A DNA stretch of 64,000 nucleotides from Apophysomyces variabilis (Eukaryota; Mucoromycota; Mucoromycetes; Mucorales; Mucoraceae), in NCBI GenBank assembly GCA_002749535.1, contig MZZL01000031.1, positions 1-64,000 of the forward strand. The letters run 5' to 3'. Positions 1 to 12,110 of the stretch are shown here, one piece after another. A program made the translations under genes and the position numbers. Position 1 is the first letter of the stretch. Each line of letters begins with the position of its first letter. The notes beneath the pieces are model-generated. The model did no database searches. It worked only from the letters and a program-made list of their open reading frames with translations, and had not been told where the DNA came from.

Positions 1-2974
1 CTATGGAGTCATTTTCCGGCGTACAACTAGGGCCGTCACGTCGGGAGAGCAAGTCTGGGACATGGTTATCCTTACCCGGTTTATACTGAATATCCGGGTC
101 GTAGAGTTCTAATTCAGAAAGCCAACGAACTAGACGAGGTGTGGGTTTCGTTTGCTGACGGATATATTTTAAAGGCATATGGTCTGTATAGACAGTGTAC
201 GGTCTTCCGTCAATCAGGCAACGCCAAGTCCGCAACGCATGTAGAATCGCCAAAAGTTCGCGTTCTTGAGCGGGGTAATGCCGCTCCGCACTGGACAGCT
301 TACGAGATTCATATGCGAGTGGCCTCCAACGTCCCTCCTGGTCCTGTTGTAGTAGAACTCCCCCAACGCCAAAATCAGAGGCATCTGTCTCGATTCGGAA
401 AGGCTTCGTCATGTCTGGCGCCTGAAGTATAGGTGCCGAAGATAGTTTGTCCTTTAACGTATCAAAACTGTCTTGACATGCCTTGGTCCAGATAATAGCA
501 CGTTTCTTCGGACCCACACCACGGGTCAGGTCAGTCAGAGGGGCAGCGATTCCAGCGAATCCAGGAATAAAACGGCGATAGTGTTGGGCAAGGCCGACAA
601 ATTGACGGACCTCCTGGACATTGGTCGGAGTGGGCCACTGTTGTACAGCTTTGACCTTGTCAGGTGCCGGAAGGATGCCCTCAGCTGATACTTGGAAGCC
701 TACAAAGATTAATTTTCGTTTGTTGAATTCGCATTTTTTTGGGTTGACCACTAGCTTAGCTTCCCGTAGCTTGTTAAGCACATGTCGCACATGCCGTTGA
801 TGATCCTCCGCAGTTTTACTGAAGATGAGAATGTCATCGAGATAGACTAAGGTAAAGTCATCGAGGCAGTCGCCGAGAACTTTGTTCATCAGACTTTGGA
901 ATGTGGGAGGCGCATTTGTCAAACCAAAGGGTAAGACCAAAAATTCGTATTGGCCATAACGTGTATTAAACGCTGTTTTCGGGATATCCGATGGGCTGAT
1001 GCGAACTTGATGGTACCCGCTCTTCAAATCTAAGCTTGTAAAGTACGAAGCTCCGCGCAATCGCTCGAGACATTCATCTATCCTTGGCAGTGGATGGGCA
1101 TTACGAATTGTTACTTTGTTCAGCGCCCGGTAGTCAATGCACATGCGCATAGACCCATCTTTTTTCTTGACGAAGAGAACTGGTGCACCCCATGGGGAAG
1201 TGCTTGGTCGAATACGGCCTTGAGATAAAAGTTCGTTGAGTTGTCGTTTCAATTCGTCTAGTTCTGCCGGGCTCATCTTAAATGGCGGTCTATTGATTGG
1301 TTTGGCATCGCCTGTATCTATGACATGATGTATTCCTCGGTCAGGCGGAATGCCGTCTGGATTTTCATTGAAGACGTCGCTAAATTCACGCATGAGGCTA
1401 TAGGCGTCCTCTTCCTCCCTTGATTCCTTCAAGTTATCCTTAACGTGTATCATATAACATTCCGCTTGATGCTTCGTTATGTATTTCGCTGCCTGTTTTG
1501 CGGAGATTAAGTAGTCTGAGTGTAAACCATGTGGGCGTTGATTATGCGGCTTTAGCACATAGTTGTGGCCGTCGCAAGAGAAACGCCAACTATCATTAGT
1601 CCAATCAGGCACTGGTTTCATAGCTTGGAGCCAGGTGCGCCCAAGAATTAGATCGAATTTCGTCGGGAAGACATACGCCTCAATGTGGGTTTGATAGCCT
1701 CCCAGAGATATGGGTACGTTCGCTTTTTGGTTGATGGTTATGCAGTGACCGTTAGCCGTTTCCACTTGACGATTCGTAATTTTGGTCAAAGCGTCAGCGA
1801 AACTTGCAGTTGCTGGCGAGATATAGTTGGCGCCCGCCCCGCTGTCGATAAGCGCTAGAAATGACTGCCCCGCAATTTTTATTTCATATAACGGCAGTGC
1901 CGTATCAATAGCAGAGTGTAGTTGCTCCAAGAATGGCATATCAGAATCAATGCATCGCCCATCTTTATCTTCATGCATAACAGATTCGTACGAAGAAATA
2001 GTATCTTTATTAATAGAAGAGTCAAGGCTGTCCTTCTGAGTTTTGTCTGAGATACTCGCCTCAAGGGAGGATTTCTGATCGAGCGAGCACAACTGACCCC
2101 CCTTTGCAGTTGTGACGGAATGGGAACCATGGAATTGTCTTTTGCGTTCTTCATCTAGCTTTCGTATAGCCGCAATACGTTCAGGACAGTAGCGTCGAGT
2201 GTGTCCTCTTTGGCGACACCAGAAACACTCAACGCTTGAAAGATTGGGTCGCATTTTGGTACGGTTGGTTCTGCGATCAATGGCGTCCAGTTCCATTGGG
2301 GCTACGCCCTCCCGGGCAGGGAAACCTGGTGGATCGGGGTGGTAGTCGTGCATTGACCCTGGGATCCGGCCGATCCGCTTGCCGCTCTCATAGGCGAGAG
2401 CTGCTCGTACAGCCTCATCAAGTGTCGTAGGTTCGCGCGTGATAACATGGACGCGTGTGTCGGACTGAAGTCCACGAATAAATCTGTCCAGCGCTTCTTC
2501 ATCCGTCATGGAAGGTGTATCCAGGTGTATGTCTTGGAAAGCGTCCACATATGCTTCCACAGTTCCTGTTTGGCGTAGTTCTGCAATGCGGTCTCTAGCA
2601 GCTCGAAGAGTATGAACAGGTCGGAATTCTGCAATTACTTCCTTCTTAAATTCTTTCCAAAAGGTAGGCGCATCTCCCTGAAGTTCGCGTCGGCGCCACC
2701 ACACGTCAGCGCGGCCTCGCAACAACGTTACAGCGTATTTCGTCATCTGCTCGTTATCCATGTTCATGAGATCCCCATAGCGCTCCACTGATCGGAGCCA
2801 GCTGTCAATGACAGATGCTACACGGTCGCCATGATAGGTGTCTGGGCCTTTGATACGGATCTTCCCAACCGTAGACATATTCGGTGTACTTAGTTGCATT
2901 GCCCGTTGAAAGGCCTCCGTTAACAAAGCGATCATTGTTGTTGTATCCATTTGTTGTCCGTCGGAGTTCATCAT
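1..2974 (-). CDS. Ty3/gypsy Gag-Pol polyprotein, partial
   Basis: About 991 residues are read from ATG 2972-2974 (two ATGs in tandem; an in-frame TAA lies just upstream) to the window edge. Domains in order: capsid-like Gag (residues about 35-200); a CCHC zinc knuckle near residues 250-263 (C-x2-C-x4-H-x4-C, reading CFWCRQRGHTRRYC); retropepsin with an IDSGAG active site near residue 376; reverse transcriptase with YLDD near residue 709; RNase H with ETDASDFG near residue 858. The last readable residues correspond to the RNase H/integrase linker. Gag and Pol share one continuous frame, unlike the second element in this window. Integrase cannot be assessed. Confidence 0.92.
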   Translation of the reverse strand, partial: MMNSDGQQMDTTTMIALLTEAFQRAMQLSTPNMSTVGKIRIKGPDTYHGDRVASVIDSWLRSVERYGDLMNMDNEQMTKYAVTLLRGRADVWWRRRELQGDAPTFWKEFKKEVIAEFRPVHTLRAARDRIAELRQTGTVEAYVDAFQDIHLDTPSMTDEEALDRFIRGLQSDTRVHVITREPTTLDEAVRAALAYESGKRIGRIPGSMHDYHPDPPGFPAREGVAPMELDAIDRRTNRTKMRPNLSSVECFWCRQRGHTRRYCPERIAAIRKLDEERKRQFHGSHSVTTAKGGQLCSLDQKSSLEASISDKTQKDSLDSSINKDTISSYESVMHEDKDGRCIDSDMPFLEQLHSAIDTALPLYEIKIAGQSFLALIDSGAGANYISPATASFADALTKITNRQVETANGHCITINQKANVPISLGGYQTHIEAYVFPTKFDLILGRTWLQAMKPVPDWTNDSWRFSCDGHNYVLKPHNQRPHGLHSDYLISAKQAAKYITKHQAECYMIHVKDNLKESREEEDAYSLMREFSDVFNENPDGIPPDRGIHHVIDTGDAKPINRPPFKMSPAELDELKRQLNELLSQGRIRPSTSPWGAPVLFVKKKDGSMRMCIDYRALNKVTIRNAHPLPRIDECLERLRGASYFTSLDLKSGYHQVRISPSDIPKTAFNTRYGQYEFLVLPFGLTNAPPTFQSLMNKVLGDCLDDFTLVYLDDILIFSKTAEDHQRHVRHVLNKLREAKLVVNPKKCEFNKRKLIFVGFQVSAEGILPAPDKVKAVQQWPTPTNVQEVRQFVGLAQHYRRFIPGFAGIAAPLTDLTRGVGPKKRAIIWTKACQDSFDTLKDKLSSAPILQAPDMTKPFRIETDASDFGVGGVLLQQDQEGRWRPLAYESRKLSSAERHYPAQERELLAILHALRTWRCLIDGRPYTVYTDHMPLKYIRQQTKPTPRLVRWLSELELYDPDIQYKPGKDNHVPDLLSRRDGPSCTPENDSI

Positions 2975-3381
2975 TATCACTAGTTACCGTATCCGTCTCT
3001 TTGATATTGTGCGGTGAAAGTTTTAAACATCAGCTACCAAATGTCGTTGTCGCGGTTGCTAGGCTGATTCCTGATTATTTAATTGGTAAAATCGATCAGG
3101 CAGCCCACAAGGTGTCAACAATAGAATATCAATGAATAAAATATGACAGAAGAAAAAGATGATGTCCTTTATTTGTGATTTGACTCTTATTTATATCTTT
3201 TCGTTCCTGAGATATCCGAAGTGGTCTGGGCATAAAAGAATTCTCTGGAAATGTTTCAGATATCCGGCTAAATCAGATCGCTAGACATCGTCGCTAGAAG
3301 GTTCTTCTTGATCGGAAGGAATCGAGTCAATCTGAGAAAAGGGTAATGTAAAGTCCGACGCAAAAGGCGACGACATTGCCT

Positions 3382-3686
3382 TGTCGTACTTCTTTTTGGC
3401 TGATCCAATCAATGGCCACGGAAGTGTAGTTGAATAGCAAGAGATATAACAAACAAAGAAATGAAGAATAAAACGAATGATGATCTTTATTGCTTTCTGC
3501 GTCTATGATATTTATACTGAATTATTTCTATAACTTGATCGACAATGAGTCATGAAGGATTATGTTCTTGAGTAACCATAGTCGTTCATGACTCACATTG
3601 AGAGCAATTGACGCACCATGGTGGAAGGTAGCACTGACGCGCTCCAAATCAGGCAAAAAGGTAGCACAAGGAAAACTGCTACGACA
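3382..3686 (-). repeat. 5' LTR of the partial Ty3/gypsy element
   Basis: This 305-bp LTR, read on the minus strand, begins TGTCGTAGCAG and ends GTACGACA, giving a 7-bp terminal inverted repeat (TGTCGTA/TACGACA). It contains a TATAAATA box and an AATAAA signal in the same order as the LTRs of the complete element. After its end there is no TGG-starting primer-binding site. A short inverted repeat, AAGGC...GCCTT, sits there instead. Confidence 0.9.
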
Positions 3687-5905
3687 GCCTTTTTGGGGGT
3701 GCCATTAGCACCCGGTGCATCAAATTAGTCTCGAATCTGGACTGGTGAACAACCATTTCGTCACTCAATAACATGGCTTTATCTTCCTTTACGGTTCGCA
3801 AATCATCCAAAATCAACTGAATGCCTATATATCGGGCGTGAAAAGCAGTAAAGGTCATCATCTGCTTATCATTTTTTATTTCTGTCTACTTTGTCTGATG
3901 ATATCCAGAGTGCACTTCTGCCGCTGGTGACTGGATCGCTCAAAAAGAAATAGACAATTGACTGCCTGCTTGCGCCCAAGATATGCGTTGCATAATTTGT
4001 TCGATTGCTCACAAAGCTAGCTTCAAAACTGGTACAACGTGCTACAGAGGAAACTGACATGTGCTTTATTTTCCTCTTATTCGGTCATATACACAAGGAT
4101 AAAACAGGACATTCCTGTTCTGTCTTTGCCTGTAAAGGTATTTACTGCACTAGGACCGTGCATTATTTATATATATATATCCTTTAGAAGTAACAGGTGT
4201 ATATAAATTTAACCACTACTACCGAGGTCTGGCGGTTGTCGATCATCGTTCCTGCGCTAAACGTGCAACTGCCTATGTGCCATGCAGTTGATGGACATTG
4301 CTTTTCCTGTCTCATGCTATACAGTATTTCCACCGCAGTTTAACGACTGAAGACGGCAACTCTTTTGATTTATCAAAATTAGCACTTGGATGCAGACGGC
4401 CGAGGTTTGCAATTTTCAGGCAAGATAGGTTCAAACGTCGGTTAACAATGGCATAACGATATATAATCCCGCAGTAAAATGGAAAACACAGTTTACATCT
4501 TCTCAAAATCAAGACTCATTATCTATACACCGATTGATAAACCAAGCAAGCAAGTACTCGGTAATCAGGAAGGAGGGGATCATAACTAGCACTGTAAATA
4601 CGCGAAAATATTTACCTTGATAGCGTTGATACAATCAAATAGCGTGCTATTAATATGGCTTATGGTTATATCTAGCATTGAATTAATCTAGCCATACTGT
4701 TTTACTCCAACACTTTACCCTTACAGATCCTCATGTCTTTCTATTACAGGGTACAGTGCTTCAAATGCCTTTTTTGCGAGATATCCAATATCAAAGAATT
4801 GTTGAAATTGTTAAATATCCAGGGTCTGCATACCATTGGACGAGATCCGCAACAACAGGAGCAATTGTTCACGTGGGCATTGTTCAACAAACGTTATCTC
4901 AGTAATCAACAATGACATGAGGGCAAGGTATCTTTCTCTGCTTAAAGAAAGTAGAATCCGCTGTATTCAAATGCTCGAAAAATGTTCTTACGTACACCGA
5001 AAATATAGGTAATTTTTCAGTAAGCCGATCTGAGCGCAGCTTCCATTCTTGGTACTTAAACCAGGTGCCGCCACAACTGTTACTGTCATTTCCTTGTTTG
5101 TTATAGTCTTTTTCTTGGAAAATCTACATTCTGGAAAGGTCAAGGACGAAGGGCCATTGTAACGTTAGAAAATGTTATTCGTTGGGATAAAAGCTCTCTT
5201 GCAGACAGAGTCATACAGGTATTCATTGCCTAGTTAAAGTGGGAGAATACCGATATTTTTCTGAATATGAACCTTTAGCAACTAATGAAAGTAGCTAACA
5301 AGCCATAACAAAAACTGCTATTCCAAAAGATCGTAGCAAAAACAGTGCAATGTTTATGAAAATACAATCTATGGTATGGATCGTTCGATGTTGAATCCTT
5401 CAAATACAAATAGATATTCTGTTTATAGCATGAAGATAAGAAAGACAGCATTGTTGGTAAGCTTGTGAGGGCTAAGTTCCGATGGGTCGAGCTGGGAGGA
5501 TCCACAGATCAAGTGAATTAGGCTCTTTAGGCTTAATAGTTATCAAGTGTCATTGAATGATACCGAGCAATTGAAATGAGATATGCATACTGTATATGCT
5601 TGGAAAGGAGCTAGCTATGGAATTGTCACCGCTTTTTGACAGGTATGTAAAGTTGGTCAATTCAGATATCTATAAAAATACAGTTAACATCATTTATTAG
5701 GGTCAAGCTCAGTTTTCAAAATGCGCCAAGTGAGTTTGGTAGATGCAACTTTTGAATTTTAGGAAATACGAGGTTTGATAGCCGTTGAGAGAGAAGCGAG
5801 CAGGGATGCTACAATATCTTCTTTCTGTGGTTCGGGTTACAAATTTGTTTCTTAATTCCTACTTCCCCATCGGTGTTTGAACGTGGAAGTCTCAGTTGCT
5901 TCTCA
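3687..5905. other. Intergenic region, no convincing gene
   Basis: AT-rich sequence between the Ty3/gypsy LTR and ALG3. A short minus-strand open stretch (3687-3861) next to the LTR may be a remnant of the sequence the element inserted into. I could not assign it to a family. A diverged dispersed repeat occupies 5547-5772. I see no RNA gene and no intact coding region. Confidence 0.5.
5547..5772 (+). repeat. Dispersed repeat, copy 1
   Basis: This segment shares a start (GTGTCATTGAATGA), a middle (AAGCTCA...CAAAAT.CGCCAAG, then GATGC.ACTTT) and an end (AAATACGAG) with 15681-15928. The two copies have diverged and contain small indels. No coding potential is seen. A non-autonomous element or ancient duplicated intergenic sequence would both fit. 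Confidence 0.5.
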
Positions 5906-7625
5906 ATGGCCAAACAGAAACCACGAACATCGCAGGAAACGCCAGTCCTTACCCTTCATCATGTTAAGCATTTCCTATCCAAGCTATTGATGGATCCCGC
6001 ATACTTCTGGTACCTTGCAGGTGTGCTACTGATTGGCGAAGTCTTCTTCAATATGCTAATCATACAGAATGTGCCATGTAAGTGTCTACCAATGCAGGCA
6101 GATCCGTCGTCGAACTTTGTTTTTCTGGTTCTCAGATACGGAAATCGATTGGAAAGCTTATATGCAAGAAGTCGAGGGATTTATCAATGGTGAGCGCGAT
6201 TACAAGGCGCTGCGAGGTGACACGGGTCCGTTAGTGTAAGTTCTTGAAAAAACTTCGATTCATTGTTTATGACTAGCAATGTGTAGATATCCTGCTGGAT
6301 TTGTATATATTTATTCTGGATTATATATCCTGACTGACAGAGGCAATAATGTCCGCCTGGCACAGTATCTGTTCGAGGGATTGTACATTGCGACGCAGTG
6401 GGTGGTTTTCGCCATCTACGCTCATTCCCGGAAGGTTTTATTTGGAAGTCTAACGAATCCGAAGGTTTATTCATGAATATCTCTAACAGGTGCCTCCTTA
6501 TTCAATTATTTTTCTGTGCTTATCCAAGCGACTTCATTCTATCTTCGTTCTGCGATGTTTCAATGACCCCGTTGCTATGTTACTTCTTTACACTTGCATC
6601 TTATCAATGATTCATCATCGATGGACTTTGAGCAGTATTTTGTATAGGTGAGAACAATAATGATTTATAAGAGGTTATAAAACTCTTTTATTATAGCTTA
6701 GCTCTGTCAGTCAAGATGAATGTCCTCCTATTCTTTCCTGCATTCGGCGTTCTACTGTGGAAATCTATTGGTGCATGGAGAACCTTATCGCAGTTGCTAT
6801 TGATTGTTATAATCCAGGTTATATTGCACTAGCAGGCACTAGAAACTAAGTTTGCTTTGTAGATATCCATAGGATACCCGTTTTTAGTTGACTTTCCGAT
6901 CTCCTATCTTGACCGTGCCTTTGAGTTTAGCAGAGTGTTTGATTATCAATGGACGGTGAATTGGCGTATGATTGATGCAGAGACATTTGTATCGACTCTC
7001 TTTGCCAAAGTATTATTAACCAGTCATGTACTTGTTTTATTCCTGTTTTTGGCATTTATATGGTGCAAAGGGTAATGCTTTCTGCTTTGCGTAGGATAGA
7101 TACTAATCTTTTTTCATCCTTTAGCATAGATGACCTGTTTCAAGTATTCTTGCACGGATTTGCGTACGTAAAGCAATCAACAAGTGCAGACGGTAATGTC
7201 CTGTGACATGTCGGTAGTGGTCCTCATGTGTTTAGTTTTGTAGAAATTATTTTTATGATGTTTACCTCCAATCTTATCGGTATTGCCTTTGCAAGATCAC
7301 TACATTACCAGTTTTATTCCTGGTATTTTCACAGCTTGCCTTACTTACTGTGGCAGGTTGACTTCATGGCGGCTCAATGGGTGTTACCTTCCATAATATT
7401 TAGGTAACGATCTTATAGCAGCGAAACGCTCGTAGCTCATACGAACGTTGTGGCAGAATCTTAATATTAGGCACCATTGAAGCGTGCTGGTTAACTTTTC
7501 CTTCTACGGCTAACAGCTCCGCAACTATGTTTGCCTGTCATGCACTGCTGTTATTTTCTATTTTTCGAAAGAAAATTACGTGGCAGAAGACATTGCAAGG
7601 TTCGAAAAACATAAAGTCTAATTGA
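5906..7625 (+). CDS. ALG3: Dol-P-Man:Man5GlcNAc2-PP-Dol alpha-1,3-mannosyltransferase
   Basis: ALG3 adds the first lumenal alpha-1,3-mannose to the dolichol-linked oligosaccharide in the ER membrane, a step of N-glycan assembly. Nine exons: 5906-6077, 6136-6235, 6287-6434, 6490-6647, 6697-6817, 6863-7071, 7125-7192, 7244-7403, 7457-7625; introns are 45-58 nt. Phases all agree and give 434 aa, the usual family length. Diagnostic motifs are [16 protein letters not shown] in the N-terminal lumenal loop, [23 protein letters not shown] and [20 protein letters not shown]. The hydrophobic pattern fits a polytopic GT-C enzyme. The start is the first ATG with the conserved N-terminal helix after it. 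The intron at 6435 has an atypical GTTTTA donor, but the frame demands it. The stop lies 160 bp from the convergent multicopper oxidase. Confidence 0.95.
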
Positions 7626-7785
7626 CAGTAAAAATCTGCTATGTGAAGCAAGTGATGTTGTTTATTCGGCCAAAGAACTCTTTTGACGATCCAACAAATA
7701 AAAATATCGTACGATAATGCATTGGTCGTGTACTTTCTTCGTCTAACGCTTGATGACAAAGAAATGAAAAAGTAAAATACAGCTA

Positions 7786-9599
7786 TTATGAATGCTCGCT
7801 TGCCCTCTGTAAGTATTTGATCTCTTCAGGAGCAACTTCTAGTACGGCCATCATTCCTTGCAGCATATGCGCAGTGATATGACAATGGAATGCCCACAAG
7901 CCGGGGTTAGTCTAACATCAATCCGTTAGCGTATAGCTAGCTTCAAATCAAACAAACCTACCAAATGCAGCCGGACCTTAGTCCAGCTACACAACGTACT
8001 GGGAGGTGTATTAGGCGGTACGTAATCGACTCCATACACGAATGTTACATCTTTTGCTGTTGGCGTTGGGTATGTCCGGATATCTTTATCGCGGCGATGG
8101 ATATATTCACCTTGGCCGTTAGCAATAGCGTAATGCACCATACCATGAGTATGCCAAGGATGACCGGGGCAGGTTCCGTCGTTCAGTACACTTGCGTGGA
8201 TCACGATATCTACAACTTCACCGTAACGCATTGGATACACTTGCAATTCGCTATCGTAGCCGTCCCATTTTTCTTGTCGATTAAGTCTGATTACAGTGTC
8301 GTTAAACCATGGGTCTTGGCGACGGGCTAGTCGTTCGATCAGTGGCTCATGCCATTCGGGCCCTGCATGGTCATTGATGTACCATCGAGTGACGTTTCCG
8401 GACGATACTCGCCGTTCCACAGGCTTCCATATAATGGTGCGATCAGGGGCTGTACGAAAGTCATGTTCTCCGTTTATCAACGGTTTTAATCGCGGAAACA
8501 ACCACTGTGAAAATGTCTCTGGCACTTGAGCGAGCGTAGCCATAGTTGCAGCTTTCGTAACTGGTGCAAACATCTTGGGGATAGATGCGCCACGTTCATC
8601 CTCATCCTCATCCTCATCTTCGTCCTCATCTTTGGTTTTGCCGCCTTTAACGTATCGCAAAATGGCTCTGCCGTTGCTAGTGGATGTCTCGATGAGATAC
8701 GCGATAGTGTTGATATAATAGCTTTTCGGTATTTGATTTGCCGAGACCAATACGGAAAAGCGTTGACCAGAAGCAACGTCCAAAAACGTAGTATCATAAG
8801 GTTCAACAAGGTTTCCGTCCACTTCTATGATTGTCATAGTGTGTCCAGCAATAGATAGACCAAGAGATGCAAAGGTGAGGCTCCCAATTACTCGCAGACG
8901 ATATGTTTTCCCATGCTCCACGTCGATAGCTGATAGGCCTTCGCAATGTTCATTTTGACCGAGACTCCCATATATTGTGCGACCATTGATTAAATAACTG
9001 TCTGCAGCTTGCACACCTGTGAAACGTGGTCCGAGATAATACTCAAGTCGATCGTCTGTATCTTGGTGCCACCATTCGCCTAGCATAAGAACTCGTTCAT
9101 CATCATATTCAAAAGGACCCTCTTTCAGCTTTTTGTCACTGTGTTCTGGCCAAGATTCTTCCGAATCATATACAATGAACGGTCCATGGACCGATCCATC
9201 CTGCAACCCTACGTGGGCGTGATAGAAATATGTTCCCATCTGATCGATAATTTTGAAGTACTGATGATATTCCTCACCAGGTCGAATTTCGGCTTGAGTA
9301 ACATTAGGCATGCCATCAGCTTCTGTTGTTCCCACCTGGAAAATTCCGTGGTAATGTACTGTCGTCGGTTCGTCTGCGTGGTTACGTATGATTACATGGA
9401 CATCATCGTTCTGTGTAACACGTAGAGGAGGTCCTGGGAACTGATCATTAACAACGAGGACAGGGTACGATTGATTGAAGCAATCAGGATTCAAGCGCCT
9501 TTTGGAGATATTGAGCTCGAAAGTTCGCAGCTTGGCTGTTACAGAGTGCACCAGTAATGCGAATAACAGACAATAGTGTATAATCGCCATATGTCGCAT
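7786..9599 (-). CDS. Secreted multicopper oxidase (laccase/ferroxidase family)
   Basis: A three-cupredoxin multicopper oxidase, 587 aa, expected to oxidise phenolics or metal ions with reduction of O2 to water. Two exons: 7962-9599 and 7786-7911 (50-nt intron). The N-terminus is a signal peptide (hydrophobic residues about 5-20, cleavage near VTA-KLR). All four copper motifs are present: HYHG near residue 83, YHAHVG, HPWHTHG near residue 495, and HCHITAHMLQGM in the short second exon. The start is the ATG at 9597-9599. A TATA-like stretch lies 26-37 bp upstream. An acidic Asp/Glu dipeptide run (about 14 residues, from a GAGGAT/CTCATC microsatellite at about 8597-8630) interrupts the middle domain, which is unusual. 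No C-terminal membrane anchor is seen, so a secreted laccase-like enzyme is more likely than a membrane Fet3 ferroxidase. Substrate is not decidable from sequence. Confidence 0.93.
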
Positions 9600-9622
9600 C
9601 AATTCAACTGATAGGTTTGCTT

Positions 9623-9634
9623 CATTTATATATA
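9623..9634 (-). promoter_or_regulatory. TATA-like element of the multicopper oxidase gene
   Basis: On the minus strand this reads TATATATAAATG, 25-35 bp before the start codon of the oxidase. That placement would imply a very short 5' UTR. It is supported by sequence match and position only. Confidence 0.35.
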
Positions 9635-10670
9635 TCGAACCGTTGTCAGACTGGCGCCAATCTCTTTATTACCCACTTTTAGTACACATTAAAATGCACA
9701 CTGTCATTTCAGTTTTTATTTTGCTTCTTTGCCCTGGATGTCTTCAAAATTAATTAGACTGCATCACAACGCTTAGAGCGCGGACCTTTTCCTTGGTAAA
9801 ATTTTTTTGTAACAGATCATGACCATTGCCTCTTGTCTATATACCAGGAATGAACACGCAAAGCGATAATCTAAGTAACATTAGTACATGTCGAAAGACT
9901 GGATCTTTCAACATTAACACCTCTAACATTTTAGTAGATGCACGTTAGCTCGTGACTTCGGATTGTCATGCAGCATCTGATTGCAGATCACTAATGTAAC
10001 ACGTTGTAAACAAGTTGTTTGTTCATACCTACTGCAACGCCCAAAGACAATCTTAGAATATCCAAGTTTACAATATATTTCGATTGCTTCAATTTGGTAA
10101 GCTACGTTGCAAATGAATTTACTCTATGATTGTAGTTTATGCTTACCGTAGATATTCTCTTTTCTTTTCAATAAGTGTTGCGGGTCAACCATGCTAAAGA
10201 GGAAGTTCCTGAGATTCTAGCTTATTCTGAAGTTCAGATAGCACAGCCCTGCATACTGCAGACGGTGTTTACATCAGAACTGATGCCGCGTGCGTCTGGG
10301 ATGCCGTGAACTAATAAGAATATTCAAGCTATCCATGAGTCTGCTTAATAGAGTAAAACAGTTAGAGCTGTAAAATTATGTAGGTGTGCGTACACAACTT
10401 GTTAGAGCCATGTTTTAGTAAATAATGATCAATGACAGATTGCCATTGCGTGCTAAATGGAGTCTACAACTAAGAGGTAAATACAGTGTCCTTATTAGAT
10501 TGTATACCAAATGATATCATAATGATCTGACGTTTGGCTAGATGATATCCCACGATGCTATTTGTTATCAATTAGTACTTCAAGGATGCATCTGCTATGT
10601 TACGCATAACCCTTGCTAACGAGGAAACTTCGATGATACCTTCTTTTACCTTTTGATTCTGCCATGAGCA

Positions 10671-10673
<3 letters not shown>

Positions 10674-10705
<32 letters not shown>
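10674..10705. repeat. (AT)n microsatellite
   Basis: An uninterrupted AT dinucleotide run of 32 bp in non-coding sequence. Confidence 0.95.
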
Positions 10706-10708
<3 letters not shown>

Positions 10709-11709
10709 ATTGCTTAATAAGAGTTAAACGCCTATGGTCATTTCATCCGCTATGGAAGATACTGTTAATGTTGCGAGATTTTCATGCGTTGCAGTAGTGC
10801 GCGGCTATCTATAACCAAGGTGAAGATACATGACATACATGCTAAGACATAAGTATGGAACGTGTTTATTATCATTCGATTCGTCGATTAAAACGCATAG
10901 CGGTAACATATTCACAGAACGATGCCAAAATTCTCTGAAAAGATAGTTATTATTCTCTTTAGGCAAAGCATGTTAGTAATGCCCAAAGCCACGATATTAT
11001 TTACTGTTGTTGGTTAATTATCAGGGATTCTGTTCGCGTGAATGAATAATCGATACTGTGACACTGTGGGAAACTTTTCGCCGGATTCGTCGGGTTCGTC
11101 TAAAAAATTGAAGATATTTTCACCAAGTCAATTCCTCTCCGCTGTTCATTTTTTCGACGAGACAGATTTTTAAAAACGGTTCCTTTTTCCTTAATATCGG
11201 CTATTAGATTTGCTCAAGATTATCAGGTCGAGCCCACCTTCAACAAAACCATGGTACTCATTAGTAGTGCCCAGTATATACACAAGATACATTGGCAAGC
11301 ACTGTGGCTTCACGTAAGATCCCGTATAGCTTGTACATCAATGTGTATAAAAAGTTGCTGTGATAGGACATTATTATCATGTTTGAGGAAAAATAAAACA
11401 CTTTATGAATCTTTTAGTATGAACATAGAATTAGTAAGTTAAAACTATTATTGTAGCGGGCGTACGTTTATTTATCTCCAAGGTTATATACGTTTCGTTG
11501 ACTAGATTGCTGAGATGTTACACCGAAACCGACATACAATTTGCTGCGGTTACTTCTCGCAAACATTTTTTTTTCTTCGTTTTTCCTTTGACTAACCCAT
11601 CTGATACCAATGGCATTAACATCCGCCTAGAGAATAACAAAAGTCGCACGAGGAGTTGAAGGCTGAAAAAACAGAGATTAAAATAGATTGAAAAGGTCCA
11701 CCTCTGTTG

Positions 11710-12110
11710 CTCTCTGAGAACAATGATATTGGTAACGTGGCTCTACCAACTTCGTCCGCAGGAACCATCAAGGCACCTTACGAAACAGATGCCCTGGAAA
11801 AGAAGCAAGCCTTGGATATGAATATAGACCTGGTCAAGCAGTTTGTCGTCAACCCGAAAGAAGAGATACCGATGGCGTTATAACTGACAGTTATATCTCT
11901 ATCACTAACATCTCCAAGCTGGTGATCAAAAAGCTGGTGATGGACATAAATGCAAACCAAAGGCCGGTCCGATATGTACTGAAAGGACGTGCATTCCTGG
12001 TAGAAAGAAGAGGCCATTGACAGCCTGGACAGGATGGCCCTTGTCAAATACAAGGTGCTACTGAACCTGTGCGAAGATTACTTGGCCTCGCAGTACCTGT
12101 TGTGAAAGCA
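11710..12110 (+). pseudogene. Decayed coding-like segment, family unknown
   Basis: Translation shows two protein-like stretches in different frames: one around 11765-11880 (contains DALEKKQALDMNIDLVKQF) and one around 11873-12020 (contains SKLVIKKLVMDINANQRPV). They are joined by a frameshift and followed by stops. Amino-acid composition is gene-like, but I recognise no family. It may be a relic of a mobile element, or chance. Confidence 0.25.

Larger units (their letters stand above)
1..3686 (-). mobile_element. Ty3/gypsy LTR retrotransposon, partial (cut by left window edge)
   Basis: This is the 5' part of a minus-strand Ty3/gypsy element: LTR (3382-3686), untranslated leader (2975-3381), then gag, protease, reverse transcriptase and most of RNase H. 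Integrase and the 3' LTR lie outside the window. The coding part is open in a single frame with no stop seen, so the copy looks recent and possibly functional. It belongs to the same broad family as the complete element at 25308-30435, because LTR termini, LTR layout and pol sequence are clearly related. It is a different subfamily: the LTRs differ at many positions and the gag/pol frame arrangement differs. The flank at 3687 falls inside a short minus-strand open stretch (3687-3861), so the element may have landed in older repeat sequence. Confidence 0.93.

Noticed and set aside
3687..4187. Short open frames on both strands beside the first Ty3/gypsy LTR
   Set aside because: Too short and unassignable; mentioned only as possible remnants of the insertion target.
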